From positions 1 to 64,000 of the forward strand of contig OENT01000230.1 in assembly GCA_900239685.1 (NCBI GenBank): a stretch of 64,000 bases of DNA, given 5' to 3'. Shown piece after piece: positions 53,517 to 64,000 of the stretch. The number at the start of each line of letters is the position of its first letter. Positions within the stretch are counted from its first letter, which is position 1. The notes below the pieces were generated by a model, which was not told where the DNA came from, ran no database searches, and worked only from the letters and a program-made list of their open reading frames with translations. Origin of the DNA: Rotaria macrura (taxonomy: Eukaryota > Rotifera > Eurotatoria > Philodinida > Philodinidae). A program made the position numbers and the translations under genes.

Positions 53517-56500
53517 AGTATCGATGAATGAATAGATTTTTTCGAGTGAAATAATTTATTTCTTGATAATTGAAATCAATTGTGAAAAGATGCACAGTTG
53601 TTCGTTAACTAATGTTCGATTAATATTGTCTTTGCACTATGCTGCGTACCCAGAGTGGATGATTTTCATGAGTCAATTATCATAACACACATACGTAGGG
53701 AAGAAGGCTATATCTCTTGTTTCTAAAATTCGATCTTCGAATAAAAATACTAGCAAGCAGCGTTTTAATAAAAACACGATGTTAAAATCGATGTAATTTA
53801 GACCAATACACATTTAATATTCATGCCGATTTGTTATTTTTAAGGATTTATTGGAAATATATCATTTTATCTAGAAATAAAATCAATTTGTGTACTTACA
53901 AAAATAATGTCTCTACTATTAAAAATTGTTTTAGTATGAATATTCTTAAAACGATTTCTATTTTCTATATGTCACGCTGAACTGGAGAATCGAATGAATC
54001 ATTTTCTTAAGATCTGATTTCAAGTAATAAACTAACGATTTCACCTCATGTACGATTTTAAATAGAGTTAAGATTGTAAAAATTTTCTGTGCTATTATTT
54101 GTACTTACCAAAGACTATTCCTAACATGAATAATACGATCGCAGATCGTATCGAAAAAATAATATGCATAATGAAAAGATTCCAAAATTTGTTTCTATTT
54201 AGACATCGAATAGATTATATAGCTAATAGTATTCAATATTGTGTGGATATTGAATTAAAAATTTCAGTAGAATATATCCTAATATTGAAAAACAATAATG
54301 TCAGAGAAGTATTGACGATCATACAGTAAGACTACCGTTGCAAGACGATTAGCGATTATGACTGACATGGATTTGAAGAAAAAAGTTCTTCTTAAATAAA
54401 GTTGAGGTCACATTAAAAGATACGTGATTAATTGAATGCATCTGAGTATTATGAAGTGCCATGTAGAAGATAAAGATGAATAAAAAAGAGGTAAAATGCA
54501 TATGCGAGACGGAGGTGTTTCTATTGTGAATCTTCCAGTAGAACATATTGTAGCTGAATACTTGAAAGATAACAATCGATTATACTGAGTGGTACTTATG
54601 AGAATGTGTTGTTATCAATAGTTGATGTACTCGTTTTCAAATGGTATGTCAATTTAACCGATCTCTTGCGCATATAACTATATTAAAGATCATAGTCCTG
54701 AAGTAATGCAACTGTAAACGTTCTGATTGAATATTAATGTTGTGTAACAAAAAATATTTTGTTATACATTCAATTGAAGAAATGTAATCGATTTTTTTAA
54801 ATCGAATAAATCTGAATAGTCTAAACGAGAGACGCTATTCGTAGATATATACTACTATGTCAATGGTGATGGGTGTGTTTTCTGATTTGTTTTAGTATGA
54901 AAAGCATAGTATTCATATCTTCTTGGATCATTTCATTCAAGAGAATAACTCTCAATAGAACATCATAGTGGGTCTCAGTAGCTACGAATACAAAGAAAAT
55001 ATTAAATAGTTTCATTGAATAGCAGCAAAAAAGGAGTTACTTTTCCGAGTGAAGGTTGAAGGTAATTTCAAGTTGTTATTTTTAATACTTTCATTTATTC
55101 CATAGAAGATCGATTTAAATTATTCAATAGTCTATTAAAGACTCAAGAAGCCCAGAAATATTTCAATGGTTGGGTCGACTCATTCAAAAATATCTTCACT
55201 TTTATTCAACGTTAGAACTAGAAGCATGCTCATGAAATTGGGTACTATTATTTGCCAGTATTTTTCTAAACAAGAGCATCAAAAAATAGACTTCGGTATT
55301 TCCATCTGATTTACTTGCTTTGAAAATATTTCTACTTCTCATTCAAGAATATAATTTTGAAGCTCACTTCTATTATTCAAACAAAAATCAATGTCTTTCT
55401 TAACAACAAAGAAAAGCTGTTTAAATTCCGTTTTTTTTCCTAAAGTACTTCTCTCGAATCACATCTTATATAAGATGATAGAAATGAAACTCTTGACACA
55501 AGCCAATGTTAATTGGATGATTTACATACCAAACTTGTATTAGACGTACTCTCTTACTGTCGCAATCCAAATAATTGAGTTTAAATGCCCATGAAATATC
55601 TTTCAGACTTCTATTCTTTTGAATTTCTTCGACGTAGATAACTTGAAAACTCATGCTTGCAACTAACATTATTCATAAGATCCAATCGACAACAAAACAA
55701 AGAATTTACCATCCTAAAACGCTGCTGTATAGATTTATTCAAGTGAAATATTATCGTTCACAGGTTGAGTAATTCATTTTTAATAGTTTTGTGTAGCTTG
55801 CTGTATTTGTGTAAAAAAACCGAACGTTTGTTATTCTGATACGGTAAAATAGAGCATCGACTACTCTATCGAACTGTGTAGTTTGCATTTTATTTTTGCA
55901 TCATCCAATACGTTTTGTTTAAAAGACAAAATATATCGGAAGATGCAGTATGAAAATCGCTACGCTCGGCATTCGACCACCTGTCTTATAATTCCAGTTT
56001 TTGTTTCTATAAAAAGCAAATTTCTATGTGACAAATTTTCGCCATTCTAAAAGCATCAGTTTTTTTTAAAACAACAAGAGATTCATTTCTAATTTCATAT
56101 TTTTATCAATTGAAATGCCTTCGTAAAAAAAAAGTAAACTATATCAAAAGAAACAGCCTGAAAAGCTCTACAATTTACACGGTAAAGCCTATTTTAATTA
56201 CTTACAAAAAAGATTTTAAAAATCCTGCAGAATCAATATTTGCTCGACCGAAATTCGATTGTTCAAATTTTCGATGTTTTTGAAAACCAAAATAGTTGCG
56301 AGTTAGATTTTTAAGAGCAAGAAAAATCTGAATTTCTTCATAAACAAGTATGACAACTAGTTTGTCTCGACTTTTCATTTGATGAAAAAAGATATGACAT
56401 TTAAAAGATTGATATGAAAATAGATTTATTCGAAACGATTTATTTTACTTCGTTAAATTAATTTGTTCTCTATATCAGAATCAACAGTCGAGTCACTGTC

Positions 56501-57667
56501 GTGCTAAGTCGGTAAGGCTCGAATAGATCATTTTTGTTTGTTCAACTATAGAATCCATCCATTTTATCTGCCGGTAACATATATTTATCTAATTTTGATT
56601 CTTAGAACTCAAGAATCATAAATAATAAGAAACGAATGTTCATGATGTCGAGAGAGTATTTAAAATTCTGACGATATTGAAAAATTAATTGCATGCAGCA
56701 GAATTTAAACAACACATTAATTTTCAAGCTTCGAGTGTGATCGCATAAATGAACACTTCGTTCAGACGGATTTTGAACAAATTCATGCAAACTCATCTAT
56801 CTCTAATGTTTAAGAGAGTTCATCTAATTTATATTTAAAAACGGCATTGATGTGAAAGTTCAGAACTCGCCCACGTATTCTTGAGACATTCTTAATAGGA
56901 CGTCGAATATGAATGTATTTCAGAGTAAGAAAAGAATAAAACCTGTAGTATACACAATTGAAAAGCAAAAGTACTTTTGCCAGTGCGAATGAGAAATCCT
57001 AACAAACGTTGATGTTGCTGATGTACATAGCAGATATATACAAATGCAATGAAACAACAGAATACGAACAAGATATTTAACATGTAAGTCTGCAACGAAA
57101 ACACTATCCTAATGAATGGTAAATTTATACAGTAGTTAATTTATGGACTACTCTCATAATGGGACCATCGTGAATTGATAAAATTCGTCTTCCCCAAAAA
57201 AATTTCCGAATTCGTCTCATGAAGATCCAAAACAAAAAATTCAAAGCTCAATTCGTCCCGTCACTTTTGTCTCTAACCACTTGATGAATAGACATTATTC
57301 AGCTATTCGATTGACTTGAAAAATCATCTGGCATTCACTTTATTGAAAGAAATTTGAGTAATGGTACACAAAAGCCATAGCATCCACACTTTACAACAAG
57401 TTCCATAGCAATAAGATTACCATCAGAGTATTCTTGATGATGAAATTGAAGCAGTGAATCAATATTTTCATTCGTTCTTTTTCTCGTTTTCGTACATTAA
57501 AAAGTGATTCTTCTGCATGGTAGTGTTGAAATTTGTGCTTTTAACGTAAACATTGAATAAAGTTGAAAATGTGAGAATGACTTGAAAAATTCGAGTTCAA
57601 TCTCTTTATTCAAAAGATGACGTATACGCAACTACTGTAAACAGATAGAACAGTAACAACGATAGTT
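53517..57667. other. intergenic, no supported gene
   Basis: Several short frames occur. The most protein-like is on the minus strand at 55466-55669 (RSLKDISWAFKLNYLDCDS), ending near a GTATGTAA donor-like site, without an assignable partner. A plus frame at 54099-54329 starts close to an ATG but has no domain. I saw no RNA gene or clear repeat. Confidence 0.4.
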
Positions 57668-58166
57668 GAGTGTTAACTAGCACTAGTTAAAGACAATTAT
57701 ATAGGGAACGAATTCGAAGGGACGAATCGAGAATCAATTAGTATCGGACAAAGTCCCCAGATGAACGAATTCAATGCTGAATCCTATCAGATCTGACAAG
57801 ATCTGACGAGCCGAGACAAAATCCAATAGGATTCCAGGTTGCTTTACTAGTAACAAATCCGCCAGAGAATTTATATTGTATTATTTTGACACTATTTTGT
57901 ATCTGGAGTCAATACTAGAGATCGGTCAAACCCTTCGACAGGTTGCATCAAATCCGACTGTAAGGTATGATTCGATCACAATACTACGGATCCGAATATC
58001 GGTCCACAATCAGAATTTCTATAGGAATTCATCAGTTTTTTAGAAATTCGCATAAAATTGGATCGAGCTGCTTTCAGGGACCCGTCTGTCGGAATGATTC
58101 TCCTTGTTTCATCAGGAACGGATATGGTCCTAGTCAGGGTGTACCCCTAAGTTACAAATGTTAACA
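57668..58166. repeat. higher-GC island bounded by TGTTAAC / GTTAACA, possible repeat remnant
   Basis: About 500 bp noticeably richer in G and C than its flanks. It begins TGTTAACTAG and ends ATGTTAACA, so its ends are short inverted repeats of TG...CA type. Inside is a near-tandem AGATCTGAC pair (57788-57808). There is no frame of note and no matching target duplication. A solo LTR or a small DNA element is possible; neither is proven. Confidence 0.25.
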
Positions 58167-59540
58167 ACTAATTTTCATCATGGAAAGGATTAAAAAATTC
58201 ATGAAATATCACAAATTAGATGGATTAGCATTCTGGCAAATAAATGAAACTACTTTTCAATAAGTTTCGTGTAACATACAATTTTCAGTGAAATTCAGTC
58301 GAAAGAAGTTCTAAAAGTTTAACATGAGAATCCATGAACAGCTATACACATGCTTATAACTGTCGTTTAAAATGAAGTTTTATCAGATAGATTCTAATAG
58401 AATCCTTTTACGCATGATTCTGTCCATCCAAGTTACCATTGTAACTGGCAATCATATACAATTCATTAAAAGCAAACGTTTTGGATGCTTTTTCTCTTTA
58501 CCAAGCATAGCGAACACAGGATTCCTCTACTCTAGACTAGTGTTAAATGCGTCGCAGGCTAATCATTCTTAAGTTTAAAAAACTTGAAACTTCAATTTCG
58601 GCAACGCTGTTAGCTAAGTGAATTGTAATAGTTTTTGAAACTTCTATCCTATGCTAAAAATCTGTTGTACCAGCAGCAGATCTCATATGTTTTCAAGAAA
58701 ATATTGTTGACGATGTGAAAAGTTTCTGTCGTTTCTAATCTGCATTGAATTCTTCGTTATAAAAAGAAAATTCTGATGGATTTTCTTGTAAAAATTTCCA
58801 GTGTTTTTTTTTCAAATCAAAGGTTATCTTAGAAAACATCAAGCATGGATCCACGTATATACAACTCTTGAACTATAATGTAGTGTTCGATACTTGAGTA
58901 TAGCGCATTTTATGTACAAATGAATGAAACTGCCTACGCTATCGCATTTATTTAAAATATACCATTAATAATTGATACTTCTTTCAGAAACATAAGAATA
59001 TTCTAATTCTATTGTTTGAGTAATACAAGTACGAACGAGTGGAAAAATTTTTTTTATTCATAGGGTTTTCCACTTAAAAAACTTTTAACAAAGTTCTGGA
59101 TGCATTTTTTCGATATTAAGTCCTAACGGTACGAGAAAACATGCTCGATTACATTACTGAAAGACGTTTGAGAAAGAAATGTAATGTCATGTTGTGAGTA
59201 TACATATAACAAGAATATATTAATCGAAATCTTTCTCGAAAAAGTTCAGTTAAAAATGGATTTAACAAAACAAAAGAATTTGGGAAATAATATCGTTAAA
59301 ATAAATTCATTCTGTAAAAAAACACAGGTAACTCTGATTGTTTTGCTTACTTGTTGTCGTGACATGATAGAAAAAACACTGAACAAAATGCACGTAATTA
59401 AATGCTTTCACGGAGAGCAAATCGATACACTCAATTAATTAAACTGTTGGAAAAAAAACTTTTCATTCTTCAAAAGTTTTGAATTACCTTTTACAATTGT
59501 AAATAAATGTGAAAACTTCGGACTTAAGTCTGAGAGTTAT

Positions 59541-60062
59541 GTGTACTTCGAAAAGTGAATGAGACAAATCAGTCATTCTAGAATGTGTGCACGGAAGAAG
59601 TATCCTGGTAAACCTTTTTGGGAAAGCCCAAAACTAGTGGTCATCTGAGATATATCTAGGCATTTGGTTTCCGGATGGAGTTTTTGTGCATTTTCAGACC
59701 TTTTTCAGGCGATGTTTTGTTAGAAAGCTACGATTCGGTTCAAAACTAATATCAGATTCGGAATCAACGTTAAAGACTGAGTCGATTTATATACGTTGTG
59801 GATAAATCTGAGAAATAAATGTTTTTTGAAAAAATCCCTGTACCCCACCTCAGGGATAGCTTGGTGAAAAATGACAATTTTTCCGATTACTCAGCCATTT
59901 CTTGCCGGATCCTACTCATCTTCGAACTCGACCGAGATATTGATGAGAAAATTCTGTGCACAAAATTTCAGCTCAATCAAATGTATTTGTAAACAGGTAT
60001 CGTATATACGGCCGGCCGGACACACTGACCGATTCTAGAGTGTACTCACTTTTAAAGTACAC
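59541..60062. mobile_element. MITE-like element, about 522 bp, with GTGTACTT termini
   Basis: The left end GTGTACTTCGAAAAGTGA (59541-59558) matches the reverse complement of the right end, GTGTACTTTAAAAGTGA (60062-60046), with one gap and two substitutions. A further shared TCTAGAAT lies just inside each end. The interior is richer in GC than its flanks (CCTGTACCCCACCTCAGGG, GGCCGGCCGGACACAC) and has no coding frame. This fits a non-autonomous DNA transposon. The flanks give no clear target duplication. Superfamily not assigned. Confidence 0.65.
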
Positions 60063-62531
60063 AAAAAATTTATGAAATATCAACATTTATTCAAAAGTTC
60101 GATTGTATTAAACATATCAAAGTCACCAATATGCTGCAGTTTTTGACATTCTCTGTGATTCACAATGATTGCAAAATGAGATTCTTTTTCAGGTATATTT
60201 TAATCCAAACAAATCATGTAATTTTAGACACTGAGGTGTTCAGATAAGCAATTGTGAAATCTAAGGTGTGTGTGTGCTGAGAAATAAATCGAATATTTTG
60301 TCTAAATGTAGGAAAAAAGAACCTAAGAGGTTTAGTATGGTTCAGCTTACACCAAAGTTGTTAATCTGAACAAGAGACGTGAGTTTCACATTTCAGTTCT
60401 TAGTGGAATACACTAATGAATGTTTTTCTTTTATAATGTTAATGAAACCTCATATTACAACGGTAAAATAATTCCCTATGACAATGATATGATATCAGTT
60501 TTCTTTCCAAATCTGATTGTCATATTTTTATCGTTTAACTACATGAATTCAAATTTAATTTTCATATTTTAATCTTTATGATAGAGAACGTAAAAAAAAA
60601 AGAAATTAATTATTTCGTTTTTATAATTATTTTTTCATTAGCTAACAATGACAACTTGATGTAAAATCATTAAAGTGCTTCGCTAAGATTTAGATATTCA
60701 ACAAGACCATTTATTGAATTAAGTAAAAAGTTAAGCTTAAATCAAAGATTACTAATGCAGTCGAACGCCCAAAAAATCGATTTTGAACTCGATCTTCATG
60801 AATAATATCTAAACACAAATATCATTACCAATCTAGATAAAAATTTGACTTGAATGATCGAACTCACCGATATTGTACTTTGAGTTCTTCAAAGCACCTG
60901 ATTTAAAAAGTACTAAGAAGTGATGTAAAAATCTTCGTTTCGAAGTTGAATCATATTATCAACTGCTAAGAGAATTAATGTTTTTTCGTAGACCGAACAG
61001 ATCATAATGGTGAATATAAGAATAAGAGATGGTTCAAACACTTCTTGTAGCACAGTTATCGAACAAGATCATTTCTTATTTTCATTCTTTTTGGAATTTT
61101 TAAATCACAGGAAAAATGAGAAGACACGTATCATAATAGTTTTTCTAACATAGAGAAAATTCTTTCTTGTTCGTATCAGTTTCATGGAGTGAATTTATTA
61201 ATATCGTACTACTCACTAGTGTACATTCATTACGAGTTTTTAAACATTTCCTAGACAAGTTTTCAGAGATGACATAGAGACAGTTCACGAATCGCTGCAT
61301 TTTGATATCGCCCGTTTCTTTTCAAAGTTCTAAAAGTTAAAATAAAATTTGTACAAGTCTTGCTTTTTGTTCCTTCTTCACAAGACAATTTATCAAGAAT
61401 TTATATTAGAAAATTTCTACTTTACACATCACTCATTCTGATAAAACAAAATTCATGTGTTGCGAAATCACTGACATGTTCTAATAAGGTTTGCTATATT
61501 GACAAACGTGTTTACGTTGATTGTACGATTATGTACACTTGATCATCATTGTTATCGACAGTTTTTGATCAATCATTGACCGTCTCAAAACAAAAAAATA
61601 CAATCGAATAAGAACAACTTTATAGATATGATCTGACTAAATTTTCATATGTCAAGATCAATGCTGAATCCACAAGACAAGCACAATTACCAACAGTTGA
61701 TTCATGAAAATAATTCACCAGGAAAACTTATTCAACGATCTTTACAGCGACAAACTAATCATTTTTTTTTCGTCTAGAACTAATTCATACACATTATCAA
61801 TCGTTATTTTGATTTCTAACTTATATGTTTTCTGCGAATTAAAACTCTTTAATGTGTTACAATACAAAATATAATTTTTGTGAGAAGAAATTGATTTACT
61901 CTAAAAATGCTGTGAAGCTTCTGTTCTCCATTCAATGAAAGTATCGTTCATAAGTCAAAAGAATAAAGAAATGTTTTTTTTTCTCACTCAGAATGTTTTA
62001 TGCTTAGTTAGTTAAATAGTTATAGCATGCGTATTAGAAATTCAAAGTATCTCATGAACCTAATCATTCATTAATTGTAACAAAAGATTTTACGAAAGCA
62101 TGAGAATTAATTACAATATTCTAAGTAAAAATCAGACAATAGTTAAATTTTATTCTCGTGAAGATAAAAGTATCTCGACTGTCCAGGACAATGGCGTGAA
62201 TTTTCACATACATTTGAAGTTTTCATATCTTCTACATGAATAAAAAAAATTTTAAGAAATTCTTTTTGATTTGTCTCTAGGCCCAAAGATAATCTTACAG
62301 ATAATTTCAGTAACCTAAAAAATATCATACGGATTCTGTTTAAATAGAAGTTTATACTACAGATATTGAATGAAGTATCGATTAGTTTTAAAAATTCAAT
62401 CCATCCATTGTTTTATTTTAGGATAATTCAAAACATTTTGGACGACAAATTTCTGAATTAAGTTTCAAGTAGCAAACTAAACAAGATAGTCATCGTCTAA
62501 ATCAAGAGATATCAAACGAAACACAAGCTTA
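60063..62531. other. intergenic, no supported gene
   Basis: AT-rich. Short frames at 61360-61542 (+) and 62143-62328 (-) have no domain, splice context or unusual composition. Nothing else seen. Confidence 0.5.
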
Positions 62532-62563
62532 ATAGAACCATCCTATCGGTTCGGTTGGCCGTC

Positions 62564-62740
62564 ATAATGTCGAAAGGAAAAATGTCGAAAAAAGGAAGAG
62601 GAAAAATGTCGAAAGGAATAATGTCGAAAGGAATAATGTCGAAAGGAATAATGTCGAAAGGAAAAATGCCGAAAGGAATAATGTCGAAAGGAAAAATGTC
62701 GAAAGAAAAAAATATCGAAGGGAAAAATGTCGAAAAAATA
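62564..62740. repeat. 15-bp tandem array, about 11 units, left arm
   Basis: Unit roughly ATAATGTCGAAAGGA, with A/T changes at the junctions and a few damaged units (ATGCCGAAAGG, ATATCGAAGGG). The 15-bp period is a multiple of three, so long open frames arise on both strands (repeated MSKGI on plus, FLSTL-like on minus). I treat these as by-products and not as genes. Confidence 0.9.
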
Positions 62741-62828
62741 ATATTGACATGAAACATTGTCAATTCATATTTTGGAGAGTTGTAAATAATATAGTGCATG
62801 TTTTATTGCATGAAATTAAGTTGAAATG

Positions 62829-63146
62829 TTAACACAGAAAAATATTAAAAAAAATAAAAAATGTTATTATTTCACGAACTGCACGAACCTCAAGTTTTTC
62901 TTTTTCTGGAAGATGACTATGATTGCCAACAGTTTTTATCAATAGATTAGTTGAATCAGTATGCACTTTAGCTGCACAACCATTAATAGTGCATATCCAA
63001 TACTTAGTAGTTTTTGTTGCTTTATTCAATTTAAAAGTATAATCATCGGAAACTAGTAGAGGTTTTCCTTTATTTGAATTTATAAATGAAATAGCTGGAG
63101 ATTTTGCTTGAATTTCACCAGTTAAAATTACGAAAGCTTCAGCCAT
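62829..63146 (-). CDS. FLYWCH-type zinc-finger protein fragment
   Basis: A 105-residue frame with ATG at 63146. Residues about 28-77 match a FLYWCH domain: a basic start (NKGKPLLVSDDYTFKLN), then YWIC with C52 and C57 (CTINGC), an AAKVHT strand, and H75 and H77 in NHSHLPE. This C2H2 zinc site binds DNA or protein and is best known from mod(mdg4)-type regulators and Mutator-like transposases. After VRAVREII the frame turns into low-complexity FFIFFNIF and stops. The transposase domain that often follows is therefore missing, or it lies beyond an unseen splice site. The frame sits between the two inverted arrays and may be a non-autonomous relic or a captured finger. Confidence 0.7.
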   Translation of the reverse strand: MAEAFVILTGEIQAKSPAISFINSNKGKPLLVSDDYTFKLNKATKTTKYWICTINGCAAKVHTDSTNLLIKTVGNHSHLPEKEKLEVRAVREIITFFIFFNIFLC

Positions 63147-63333
63147 GACAGTACAAGTTTAGCTATATAATAATTCTTTGCTCAACTCTTTTATTTGACT
63201 TTTATCAATAGTTAGTCATCCTTATCAATACTGGCTAAACTTCTACACTAGTAAAATCATAAGGAAAAACAATGAACTAAATGTGATTAGAATCGCCGTA
63301 TACTAGAGACATGATTATTTTTTTATTTTTCAC

Positions 63334-63452
63334 TTTCGACATTTTTCCTTTCGATATTTTTCCTTTCGATGTTTTTCCTTTCAACATTTTTCCTTTCGAT
63401 GTTTTTTCTTCACCTTTTCTGTTTTCGACATTTTTCCTTTCGACATTTCTCC
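63334..63452. repeat. 15-bp tandem array, about 8 units, right arm in inverse orientation
   Basis: Units of TCGACATTTTTCCTT type, the reverse complement of the repeat in the left arm, with variants TCGATATTTTTCC, TCGATGTTTTTCC and TCAACATTTTTCC. It is shorter and more degraded than the left arm. Confidence 0.9.
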
Positions 63453-63472
63453 AGCACACCATCGGTTCTATC

Positions 63473-64000
63473 ATGACTTTTAACCGAAATAGAATTCTCT
63501 TGTCAGTAGATGAGGATCAAACTATTTTCGTATCGTATGACTAAATGTTCAGAGAAGAACATTCCACAATAGTTGTCCAACTATTAAAACATGATGCAAG
63601 AATAAATACATTGTAATATTTTGAAGATTTGTTTTTCTTCTTTGGGAATGCACTGTTTCAGATGTCACGTATAAAAATATTTTGTATGGATGTTTTCTTT
63701 GTCTAACCTAATCTTAATTCGTATTCGTAACTTAAATTCGATTGATATTGAACAACTAATTATCTGAAATATGGTATTGCTATTGAATGATGGCAATAAA
63801 GTATTTTGAATAAGGAGATTAACAAGATCCAACTAAAATTATTCAATTACATATAATTTTATCTCAAATTTATTTCGATTTTCAATAGAAAACAAGCGGA
63901 AATGCATATAGGAAAATCTAAACATCATGTAAATTTCTTTCTAAATTATTTTCTATTCTATTTAATACTCTTAAATAATCTAGACATCATGGACACAGAT
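63473..64000. other. window end, no gene seen
   Basis: AT-rich sequence with no open frame of note and no repeats. Confidence 0.5.

Larger units (their letters stand above)
62532..63472. mobile_element. FLYWCH-finger element with inverted 15-bp-repeat arrays at both ends
   Basis: A 940-bp unit. The outer ends share ATAGAACC in inverted orientation (62532-62539 and 63465-63472). Just inside each lies an array of the same 15-bp repeat in opposite orientation, and between the arrays is one minus-strand zinc-finger frame. FLYWCH fingers are known as DNA-binding parts of Mutator-like transposases, so a truncated Mutator-like element is the best reading. The transposase core is absent. A 570-bp loop between complementary arrays would let one strand fold back. 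Confidence 0.55.

Noticed and set aside
62512..62799. Long open frames inside the 15-bp array (repeated MSKGI or FDIIP-type peptides)
   Set aside because: The period is a multiple of three, so every frame without a stop in one unit stays open through the array. Both strands are open, as expected of a satellite and not of a gene.

Overview
The window is AT-rich nuclear DNA from an invertebrate animal. Genes have GT-AG introns, many of only 58-76 nt, and there are no operons or ribosome binding sites. An innexin gap-junction gene, an axonemal protein gene (CFAP107), intronless divergent 7TM receptors, a FLYWCH-finger element and very short introns in AT-rich DNA fit a rotifer, probably a bdelloid of the Rotaria/Adineta kind. 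The taxon is inferred from overall style; no single marker proves it.

Layout: 2.1-3.8 kb (+) holds a three-exon innexin. 8.8-11.7 kb (+) holds a five-exon CFAP107 orthologue. 14.2-16.1 kb (-) holds an unrecognised multi-exon gene whose last two exons are clear. 16.3-16.6 kb (-) holds a two-exon gene for a 75-residue secreted peptide. 18.5-30.1 kb (-) is filled by one 12-exon gene for a 1266-residue protein with twelve C2H2 zinc fingers; I joined every exon in phase. Its introns contain two N gaps, each flanked by an exact duplicate of 239 or 268 bp, which look like assembly errors. 33.2-34.1 kb and 52.6-53.5 kb (both -) hold two related single-exon 7TM receptors. 49.3-52.2 kb (-) holds scattered exons of another unrecognised gene.

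The remainder is gene-poor and carries repeats: degraded DNA-transposon ends at 37.7-39.2 kb, a long fold-back repeat at 40.3-40.55 kb, a 522-bp MITE-like element at 59.5-60.1 kb, and at 62.5-63.5 kb a FLYWCH zinc-finger frame sitting between two inverted arrays of a 15-bp repeat.

The genes do not form one pathway. They cover cell-cell channels, ciliary microtubules, transcription control, secreted signalling and chemoreception, as in an ordinary animal chromosome. Exon joins were made by eye from splice sites, phase and family similarity. Several exon-like pieces in the gene-poor stretches could not be assembled and are reported at low confidence.
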